A DNA stretch of 15,624 nucleotides, taken from DATCDE01 sp038252405. GTDB taxonomy: Bacteria > Actinomycetota > Actinomycetes > Prado026. The notes below the pieces were generated by a model. That model saw only the letters and a list, made by a program, of their open reading frames with translations, did not search any database and was not told the origin of the DNA. Of this stretch, positions 1 through 6,426 are shown piece by piece. A program made the position numbers and the translations under genes. The DNA lies in the NCBI GenBank assembly GCA_038252405.1, contig JBBSAJ010000050.1, positions 1-15,624 of the forward strand, written 5' to 3'. Numbering within the stretch: the first letter of the stretch is position 1; each line of letters begins with the position of its first letter.

Positions 1-1074
1 CCCGCCGCCGCCCCCGCCCCCGCCGCCGCCCCTGTTCCTGCCCCCGCCCCGGTCGCTCCCGCCCCGGTCCCGGCCCAGACGGCCGTGGCCGCCGCGGCGG
101 AAGCCACCGAGCCCGAGGGCTCCGAACCGAACTACCTGACCCCGCTGGTCCGCAAGCTGGCCGCGGAGCACGGCGTCGACCTGGCCACGGTCACCGGCAC
201 CGGGCTGGGCGGACGCATCCGCAAGCAGGACGTGCTGGCGGCCGCCGAAGCGGCCAGGGCCGCCGCCGCCGGCCGGGCGGCCGCAGCAGTGCCCGCCGCG
301 GCGCCCGCTCCGACCGCAGCCGCCCCGGCCCCGGCCCCGGCGGCGTCCCCACTGCGGGGCCGCACCGAGAAGATGTCCCGGCTGCGGCGGATCATCGCCG
401 AGCGGATGGTCGAGTCGCTGCACACCGCTGCGCAGCTGACCACCGTGGTCGAGGTGGACGTCACCCGCATCGCCGCGCTGCGCACCCGCGCCAAGGCCGA
501 CTTCGAACACCGCGAGGGCGTCAAGCTCACCTTCCTGCCGTTCTTCGCCAAGGCCACCGTCGAGGCGCTCAAGGCCCATCCCACCGTCAATGCCAGCATC
601 GACACCACGGCGGGGACCATCACCTACCACGACGCCGAGCACCTCGGGATCGCCGTCGACACCGACCGCGGCCTGCTCGTACCCGTCATCCGGGACGCCG
701 GCGACCTCAACATCGCCGGCCTGGCCCGACGCATCGCCGACCTGGCCGAGCGCACCCGCACCAACGCCATCAGCCCCGACGAGCTGTCCGGGGGGACCTT
801 CACCATCACCAACACCGGCAGCCGCGGCGCCCTGTTCGACACCCCCATCATCAACCAGCCGCAGGCCGCCATCCTGGGCACCGGCGCCGTGGTCAAGCGC
901 CCCGTTGTCATCGCCGACGCGGACGGCAACGAGAGCATTGCCGTCCGGTCGATGGCCTACCTCGCCCTCACCTACGACCACCGCCTCGTGGACGGCGCGG
1001 ACGCCACCCGCTTCCTCACCACCATCAAGAGCCGCCTCGAGGCAGGAACCTTCGAGGCCGACCTCAGTGTGTAG
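1..1074 (+). CDS. sucB: Dihydrolipoamide acyltransferase (E2), 5' partial
   Basis: The reading frame is open from base 1, so the gene begins before the window and the N-terminal lipoyl domain(s) are missing; 357 codons are visible. Bases 1-129 encode a Pro/Ala-rich flexible linker. Bases 130-245 encode the peripheral E3/E1-binding domain (NYLTPLVRKLA ... GTGLGGRIRKQDV). A second Ala/Pro linker follows. From about base 361 (RTEKMSRLRR) comes the acyltransferase core, with FTITNTGSRG, the PIINQPQAAILG segment and the catalytic DHRLVDG motif; its His codon is at 979-981. E2 proteins move acyl groups from the lipoyl arm to CoA in the cytoplasmic 2-oxoacid dehydrogenase complex. The locus order matches actinobacterial SucB/DlaT (Rv2215). 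In M. tuberculosis that protein also serves pyruvate dehydrogenase, so the exact 2-oxoacid specificity is open. The epimerase gene follows after 3 nt. Confidence 0.93.
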   Translation, partial: PAAAPAPAAAPVPAPAPVAPAPVPAQTAVAAAAEATEPEGSEPNYLTPLVRKLAAEHGVDLATVTGTGLGGRIRKQDVLAAAEAARAAAAGRAAAAVPAAAPAPTAAAPAPAPAASPLRGRTEKMSRLRRIIAERMVESLHTAAQLTTVVEVDVTRIAALRTRAKADFEHREGVKLTFLPFFAKATVEALKAHPTVNASIDTTAGTITYHDAEHLGIAVDTDRGLLVPVIRDAGDLNIAGLARRIADLAERTRTNAISPDELSGGTFTITNTGSRGALFDTPIINQPQAAILGTGAVVKRPVVIADADGNESIAVRSMAYLALTYDHRLVDGADATRFLTTIKSRLEAGTFEADLSV

Positions 1075-1077
1075 CCG

Positions 1078-1983
1078 ATGACCGAGCCAACGAACCCGTT
1101 GCGGGTCGCCGTCACGGGAGCCTCCGGGCTGATCGGGACGGCGCTCGTCGCCCACCTGCGAGGGTTGGGGCACGAGGTGCTGCGGCTGGTCCGGCATCCC
1201 GCCGGCGCACCGGACGAGGTGACCTGGGACCCGGCCGCCGGGACGGTGGACCTCGGTCGGCTGGCCGGCACCCAGGCCGTCGTCCACCTCGCGGGGGCCG
1301 GCGTCGGCGACCACCGCTGGACGGCGGCCTACCGCACGGTGATCCTGGACAGCCGGGTGCAGGGCACCGACACGATCGCTCGGGCAGTGGCCGAGCTCAA
1401 CCCGGCCCCGGCCGTCCTGGTCTCGGCGTCCGCGATCGGGTTCTACGGCGACACCGGGGACCGCGTCGTCGACGAGACGGCTCCGCGAGGCGCCGGGTTC
1501 CTGGCCGAGGTGGTCGAGGCGTGGGAGGCCGCCGCGGAGCCGGCCCGGGCGGCCGGCGTCCGGGTGGTGCACCCGCGCAGCGGCCTGGTGATGGCCAGGT
1601 CCGGCGGCGCCTGGGGTCGGATGCTGCCGCTGTTCCGGCTCGGGCTCGGCGGCCGGCTCGGCAACGGCCGGCAGTACTGGAGCTACATCACCCTCGAGGA
1701 CGAGGTCCGCGCGCTGACCCACCTGTTGGACTCCGAGCTCGCCGGCCCGGTCAACCTGACGGCGCCCAACCCGGCCACCAACGCCGAGATCACCAAGGCC
1801 ATGAGTGCGGCCCTGCACCGTCCCGCACTGCTGCCGGTCCCGGCGATCGCACTGAAGACCGTGCTGGGCGAGTTCTCCTCGGAGGTGCTCGGCAGCATCC
1901 GGGCACGGCCGACCCGGCTGGTGGCCGACGGGTTCATCTTCCGGCACCCCGACCTGGTCACCGCCGTCGCCACCGTCACCTGA
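1078..1983 (+). CDS. TIGR01777-family NAD(P)-dependent epimerase (SDR type)
   Basis: This 301-residue protein begins with a Rossmann nucleotide-binding loop, TGASGLIG, at residues 13-20. SASAIGFYGD (116-125) is a hallmark of the TIGR01777/YfcH group of extended short-chain dehydrogenases. Residues about 248-295 (HRPALLPVPAIALK ... FRHPDL) match the C-terminal DUF1731 domain. Length and domain order are normal for the family. The substrate is unknown; homologues are annotated only as sugar-nucleotide epimerase-like. The ATG lies 3 nt after the sucB stop, so the two are probably co-transcribed, as the Rv2215-Rv2216 order suggests. The 3' end overlaps the converging kinase-like gene by 8 bp (1976-1983), leaving no room for a terminator between them. 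Confidence 0.92.
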   Translation: MTEPTNPLRVAVTGASGLIGTALVAHLRGLGHEVLRLVRHPAGAPDEVTWDPAAGTVDLGRLAGTQAVVHLAGAGVGDHRWTAAYRTVILDSRVQGTDTIARAVAELNPAPAVLVSASAIGFYGDTGDRVVDETAPRGAGFLAEVVEAWEAAAEPARAAGVRVVHPRSGLVMARSGGAWGRMLPLFRLGLGGRLGNGRQYWSYITLEDEVRALTHLLDSELAGPVNLTAPNPATNAEITKAMSAALHRPALLPVPAIALKTVLGEFSSEVLGSIRARPTRLVADGFIFRHPDLVTAVATVT

Positions 1984-3276
1984 CCCCGGCGTCCGGTCGC
2001 GCGTCGACCACCCGCCACCCGGCGTCAACGACCCAGGACAGCTCCACCTGCCAGGCGCTGCGAGCCCGCGCGGGGAACCGCTGCACGACCCGGCCAGCGA
2101 TGTCGACCAGCTCCCACGGCGGCAGCTCGTCGACCACCCGCAGCACCGCCGCCTGTGCGTCCACGCCGAGCACCTCGACCGCGTGCACGAGCGGGGTCCA
2201 GCCCCTCGCCACGACCGCGTTGCGCCGCAGCGCGTCGACGGCCTGCCGGTCACGGACCTCGGCCGCCGACCCGGGGACGTCGGCTGCCTCCAGCGGCCCG
2301 GGGTCCCCCGTGGCGAACGCCCGTCCCCTGGCCGCGTCCGCGGCCCGCAGGACAGCAGCCCAGTCCACTTCCGCCGGCTCGACCAGCGGCTCCGCAGCGG
2401 GTTCGGCGGCCACGCCGGCGGGTGCCTCGGCCGGCGTGGCCGCAAGCACCGCGGCGGCGTCGGGGGCCGCGAGCCGGGCCCATGCCGTCCCGGCCGCAAC
2501 CGCCAGGCCGGCCACCGCCACCAGCAGCACCCGCGGTCGGGTGAACCGGCGCGGCCGGGACCGCCGCCGCCGACCGGACACCGCAGCGGCCGCGCGGCCA
2601 CGACCCCGGACCGGCCGGTCGGCGACCGGCAGCGGCTCGGCCGGGCCGAGCCGGGCCAGCCGTCGCTGCAGCTCCACCGCCGAGGGCGGCTGCGCCGTCA
2701 CCGACCCGAGCAGGTCGTGCAGCGGCCCGTCGGCGTCCGACAGCCGAGCGAGGAGCAGCCCGACCAGCGCCCGGACGTCGTCCTCGGGGCTCCCGCCAAC
2801 CGGCCCGCGCAGCAGCGCGAAGCCGTCCAGCAGCGGGCGGCCGGAGGCCGCCACCAGCACGTCCGCCGCGCTGAGCCCCGGCAGCCGGAGCCCGGCCTGG
2901 TGCACCGCGGCGACCGCCGCGGTGAGCGGCACGGCGAGCGAGAGCAGCTGCCCCGCCGAAAGACCGCCGCCAGAGGCACCCAGCCGGTCCAGCCGCTCCC
3001 CCCCACGAAGGCGACGACGACCCAGGACCGGCCGTGGACGTCGAAGCGCACCCGGGGTGCGAGCAGGTGCGGGTGCGACGGGCACGAGTCGGTCGGCGGG
3101 TCGAGCGCGGTCGGCTCGTCGGGCTGGGCCCGCAGCACCACCCACCGCCCCCCGGACAGGTCACGGGCCAGCCACCCGGCCCCGGGATCCCCGGGGTCCA
3201 CCGGCCGTCCCACGACCAGGCCGTCCAGGGTCGGAGCGTCGGATGCTGGCATGCGTCCAGGGTCCCGCGACGCCAT
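1976..3276 (-). pseudogene. Membrane-anchored protein-kinase-like (pseudokinase) gene, frameshifted
   Basis: Two minus-strand frames make one protein if a base is added in the 7-base C run at 2998-3004 (G run on the coding strand); the joined product would be about 433 residues. The N-terminal part resembles a Ser/Thr kinase N-lobe (GWLARDLSGGRWVVLRAQP, then HPHLLAPRVRFDVHGRSWVVVAFV). After the break comes a C-lobe-like stretch (LTAAVAAVHQAGL ... ADVLVAASGRPLLDGFALL ... DDVRALVGLLLARL). The catalytic signatures are absent: the VAIK lysine position reads Arg, there is no HRD or Asn in the loop, and DFG reads GFA. A basic segment, one membrane helix (RVLLVAVAGLAVAAG) and an outer domain of about 150 residues (AEVDWAAVL ... 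VDAGWRVVDARP, possibly NTF2-like) follow. The likely start is ATG 3276, alternatively ATG 3252. Kinase homology is inferred from the pattern; the break could be a sequencing error or a real lesion. Confidence 0.7.
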
Positions 3277-3322
3277 GATCGTCCGCTCGCGTCGTCCACA
3301 GGCACGTGGCACCGACGACGGG

Positions 3323-3328
3323 TAGGTT
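3323..3328 (+). promoter_or_regulatory. -10 box, leaderless promoter of the FAD oxidoreductase
   Basis: TAGGTT fits the TANNNT form of actinobacterial -10 boxes. It ends 8 nt before the GTG at 3337, so transcription would begin at or next to the start codon. No good -35 is seen. The 60-bp gap 3277-3336 separates this gene from the divergent kinase-like gene, for which I see no clear -10. Confidence 0.5.
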
Positions 3329-3336
3329 GGCCGCTC

Positions 3337-4635
3337 GTGAGCCTCACCCCCACCACCGAAGTGATCGTGGTCGGGGCCGGGCTCGCCGGCCTGGCCGCGG
3401 CGGTCCGGCTGGCCGGCGCCGGCCTGGACGTGACGGTGCTCGAGTCCGGGGACGACGTGGGTGGCCGGGTCCGCACCGACCGCGTCGACGGGCTGCTGCT
3501 GGACCGCGGCTTCCAGCTGTACAACCCGGCGTACCCGGAGGGCCGCCGGGTGCTCGACCTCGACGCGCTCGACCTGCGCCCGTTCAGCCGCGGCATGCTG
3601 GTGGCCATCGGCGGACGCCGCTACCGGCTGGCCGACCCGCGGCGGCACCCGTCCTGGGCGGTGCCCACGCTACGCGCGCCCGTGGGCAGCACCGCCGAGA
3701 AGCTGCGGCTGGCCCGGTACGTCCTGCGCTGCGCCCAGGCACCGGTCGCCGAGCTGCTCGCCCGCGATGACGTGCCGGCCGTGCAGGCGCTGCGCGACGC
3801 GGGGGTGGGCGACCGCCTGATCGAGACCGTGCTACGGCCGTTCCTGGCCGGTGCGCTGCTCGAGGGCGACCTGGCCACCTCGCGCCGGTTCCTCGACCTG
3901 CTGCTGCGCATGTTCGTCCGCGGCACCCCCTCGGTGCCGGCCGACGGCATGGGCGCGATCCCGAGGCAGCTGGCCGCCGGGCTGCCCGACGGTGTGGTCC
4001 GGCTGTCCACCCCGGTGCGGTCGGTGGGCCCCCGCCAGGTGACCACCGACGCCGGCACCCTCACGGCCAGGGCCACGGTCGTGGCGACCGACCCGGTGAC
4101 GGCCGGCCAGCTGCTGCCCGGCCTGCCGGTCCCCACGATGCACGCGGTGACGACCTGGTACCACCTGTCCCACCTGCCCGCCGACCGGCTCACGGGGGGC
4201 GAGCCGGTGCTGGTCATCGACGGCCAGCGCCGCGGTCCGGTGGTCAACACCGCGGTGCTCACCCACGCCGCCCCCGGCTACGCCAGCGACGGCCGGGTGC
4301 TGGTCGCGTCGTCCTCGATCGGCGTGCACGACGGCGGCGAGAAGGGCGTCCGGGGCCACCTCGGGCTGCTCTACGGGGTGGACACCCGCGGCTTCGAGCC
4401 AGTGGCCACCTACCCGCTGCCCGCTGCCCTGCCCGCCATGCCGCCGCCCCACGACTTCCGGGCCCCAGTCCGGCTCACCGACGGGCTCTACATCTGCGGC
4501 GACCACCGCGACTCGTCCTCGATCCAGGGCGCCCTCGTGTCCGGCCGCCGGGCCGCGCAGGCCGTCCTGACCGACCTCGCCATCCCCTTCGCCATCCCCT
4601 TCGCCATCGACCCGGACCCGGAGCCACGCCCATGA
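3337..4635 (+). CDS. FAD-dependent NAD(P)-binding-fold oxidoreductase (amine oxidase / phytoene desaturase-like)
   Basis: The protein has 432 residues when started at GTG 3337, directly before the FAD-binding motif and just after a -10 box; the open frame further upstream has no support. The dinucleotide-binding loop GAGLAG is at residues 13-18, followed by an acidic residue at a beta-strand end (VTVLE) and a GGR loop (DVGGRVRTD), typical of the amine-oxidase/phytoene-desaturase superfamily. The C-terminal FAD signature GLYICGDHRDSSSIQGALVSG lies within residues 380-405. No membrane segment or signal peptide is seen, so it is probably cytosolic. The substrate cannot be assigned; carotenoid, amine or porphyrinogen oxidation are all possible. 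The tail carries a duplicated IPFA encoded by a 12-bp tandem repeat. The stop overlaps the next start (ATGA, 4632-4635), so the two genes are translationally coupled. Confidence 0.88.
   Translation: MSLTPTTEVIVVGAGLAGLAAAVRLAGAGLDVTVLESGDDVGGRVRTDRVDGLLLDRGFQLYNPAYPEGRRVLDLDALDLRPFSRGMLVAIGGRRYRLADPRRHPSWAVPTLRAPVGSTAEKLRLARYVLRCAQAPVAELLARDDVPAVQALRDAGVGDRLIETVLRPFLAGALLEGDLATSRRFLDLLLRMFVRGTPSVPADGMGAIPRQLAAGLPDGVVRLSTPVRSVGPRQVTTDAGTLTARATVVATDPVTAGQLLPGLPVPTMHAVTTWYHLSHLPADRLTGGEPVLVIDGQRRGPVVNTAVLTHAAPGYASDGRVLVASSSIGVHDGGEKGVRGHLGLLYGVDTRGFEPVATYPLPAALPAMPPPHDFRAPVRLTDGLYICGDHRDSSSIQGALVSGRRAAQAVLTDLAIPFAIPFAIDPDPEPRP
4581..4604 (+). repeat. Two tandem copies of a 12-bp unit
   Basis: CATCCCCTTCGC occurs twice back to back, followed by a further CATC. 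The repeat is in frame and duplicates four residues (IPFA) near the C-terminus of the FAD oxidoreductase, outside any conserved motif. It looks like a slippage duplication and could vary in copy number between strains. Confidence 0.9.
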
Positions 4636-5375
4636 CCACACCGACCCCGCGCATCCTGGCCACCAGCGGCGGGTTCGTGCCCACCGACCGCTGGTCGGTC
4701 GCCCAGCCGGGCGGCCTGATGAAGGAGGCGCTGCGGCTGACCGGCAAGGACCGGCCCAAGGTGACGTTCGTGCTGACCGCGAGCGGTGACGACCGCAGCT
4801 ACCTGACCCGCATGTACGGCGCCTTCCGCGGCTGGTCGGTCGACGTCTCCCACCTCGAGCTGTTCACCATGCCGAACACCGACCCGCGCGAGCACCTGCT
4901 CGGGCAGGACCTGGTCTGGGTGGGCGGCGGCTCGGTGGCCAACCTGCTCGCGGTGTGGCGGGTGCACGGCCTGGACGACGTGATGCGGGAGGCCTGGGAG
5001 GCCGGCGTGCTGCTGGGCGGCGTGAGCGCCGGGTCGATCTGCTGGCACGTGGGCGGACCGACCGACTCCTTCGGGCCGATCCTGCGGCCGGTCACCGACG
5101 GCCTCGGCCTGCTGCCCTTCGGCAACGGCGTCCACTACGACTCCGAGGTGCAGCGCCGGCCGCTGCTGCACCGGCTGGTCGCCGAGCAGGTGCTGCCCGT
5201 CTGCTACGCCACCGACGATGGCACCGGCGTCCTGTACGAGGGCACCGAGCCGGTCGCTGTGATCACCGACACCGAGCAGGACCCGCAGACCGGGTCGGCC
5301 GCCTACCGGGTGGAGCGTGGTCCGGACGGCGCCGCGGTCGAGACCCGGCTGGCGCCGGGGCCGATCAGCGACTGA
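4632..5375 (+). CDS. Peptidase S51 family (dipeptidase E / cyanophycinase-like)
   Basis: This 247-residue protein, a normal length for the family, contains the nucleophile elbow GVSAGS at 130-135 with the predicted catalytic Ser132. The preceding strand and loop, LVWVGGGSVANLL (94-106), is also characteristic of S51 peptidases. His168 in VHYD and an acidic residue such as Asp145 are the best candidates for the rest of the triad. S51 enzymes cleave Asp-containing dipeptides or related amide bonds in the cytoplasm; specificity is not visible here. The start overlaps the stop of the FAD oxidoreductase by 4 nt, so they form a two-gene operon. The 3' end overlaps the converging Gfo/Idh gene by 11 bp (5365-5375). 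Confidence 0.88.
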   Translation: MTTPTPRILATSGGFVPTDRWSVAQPGGLMKEALRLTGKDRPKVTFVLTASGDDRSYLTRMYGAFRGWSVDVSHLELFTMPNTDPREHLLGQDLVWVGGGSVANLLAVWRVHGLDDVMREAWEAGVLLGGVSAGSICWHVGGPTDSFGPILRPVTDGLGLLPFGNGVHYDSEVQRRPLLHRLVAEQVLPVCYATDDGTGVLYEGTEPVAVITDTEQDPQTGSAAYRVERGPDGAAVETRLAPGPISD

Positions 5376-6426
5376 ACCCCGGCAGTTCGACGACCTGCCG
5401 GGTCGCGGCCGCCCTCCGGGCCGCCTCGATCACCGCGAGCGTGCGGACCGCGTCCCACGGGTCGACCGGCATCGGGCCCGCACCGCGCACCGCGGCGGCC
5501 ACGGCCGGGTAGAACGTGTCCCACCGGCCGCGCTCGGCGGGCACCGGCTCGGACTCCTCGCCGCGGACCAGCCGGCCCCACCGCTGCCGCGGCTCCACCC
5601 CCCAGGTGTCGTCCGCCGGCCGCGCGCCGGCGGTCAGGGCGTCCTCCTGGCCGTCCAGCCCGTCGACGACGAACGCCCCGCCGGTGCCGAGCACCCGCAG
5701 CCGCGGGCCCGGCGCCCCGGCCAGCGCGCCCATCCACAGCTGGGAGCGGACGCCGCTGGCGTGTTCGAGGGCGACGAACACGTCGTCGTCCGCGATCCCG
5801 CGGCGCGCGTCCACCTCGGCGTACACCGAGACGGCGGGGCCGAACAGGTGCAGCGCCTGGTCGACCAGGTGGCTGCCAAGGTCGAGGGCCAGCCCGCCGC
5901 CCTGCTCGGCCGGCAGCGCCTCCCGCCACGAGCCGGGCTTCGGCTCCGGCCGCCAGCGCTCGAACCGCGACTCGTAGCGCAGCACGTCACCCAGCTCGCC
6001 GTCGGCGAGCAGCCGGCGCAGCGTCAGCTGGTCGGAGTCCCACCGACGGTTCTGGAAGACCGTGAGCGGCACCGCCGCGTCGGCGGCCGCCTCGACCAGT
6101 CGCTGCGCGTCGGCCGCGGTCAGCGCCAGGGGCTTGTCCACGACCACCGGCCGACCGGCCGCCACGGCGCGCAGCCCCAGGGGCACGTGGGCGTCGTTGG
6201 GGGTGGCCACGACCAGCAGCTCCCAGTCGTCGCGCTCGAACAGCTCGTCGGCCGTGCCGAGCACGGCGGCTCCCGGATGGGCGGCCGCCGCCTGCGCGGC
6301 GCGCTCCGGGTTCGAGGTCACCACCTGGGTGAGGACCAGCCCGGGGGCGGCGGTCACCAGCGGCCCGTGGAACACCTGCCCCGCCAGGCCGTAGCCCACG
6401 AGCGCGACCCGCAGGTCGGCAGTCAC
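5365..6426 (-). CDS. Gfo/Idh/MocA-family NAD(P)-dependent oxidoreductase
   Basis: The protein has 353 residues from GTG 6426. This start is chosen because GGAGGG lies 4 nt upstream and the Rossmann motif follows at once (VALVGYGLAG, GYGLAG at 11-16). Asp-Lys-Pro at 97-99 corresponds to the family E/DKP signature with its catalytic lysine (Lys98). GGGLALDLGSHLVDQ (177-190) holds the usual Asp182 and His186 of the second domain. Such enzymes oxidise or reduce sugars, inositols or related compounds with NAD(P); the substrate here is unknown. The start overlaps the stop of the upstream MMPL transporter gene (GTGA, 6423-6426), so both come from one transcript. A functional link to the transporter is inference only. 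Confidence 0.92.
   Translation of the reverse strand: MTADLRVALVGYGLAGQVFHGPLVTAAPGLVLTQVVTSNPERAAQAAAAHPGAAVLGTADELFERDDWELLVVATPNDAHVPLGLRAVAAGRPVVVDKPLALTAADAQRLVEAAADAAVPLTVFQNRRWDSDQLTLRRLLADGELGDVLRYESRFERWRPEPKPGSWREALPAEQGGGLALDLGSHLVDQALHLFGPAVSVYAEVDARRGIADDDVFVALEHASGVRSQLWMGALAGAPGPRLRVLGTGGAFVVDGLDGQEDALTAGARPADDTWGVEPRQRWGRLVRGEESEPVPAERGRWDTFYPAVAAAVRGAGPMPVDPWDAVRTLAVIEAARRAAATRQVVELPGFSR

Noticed and set aside
1..129. A repeat array at the window start
   Set aside because: The repetitive GCC/CCC codons encode the ordinary Pro/Ala linker of an E2 protein.
1521..3278. A 585-codon plus-strand open frame across the epimerase and the kinase-like gene
   Set aside because: It is low-complexity Arg/Ser/Pro/Ala sequence without motifs, and it crosses two better-supported genes.
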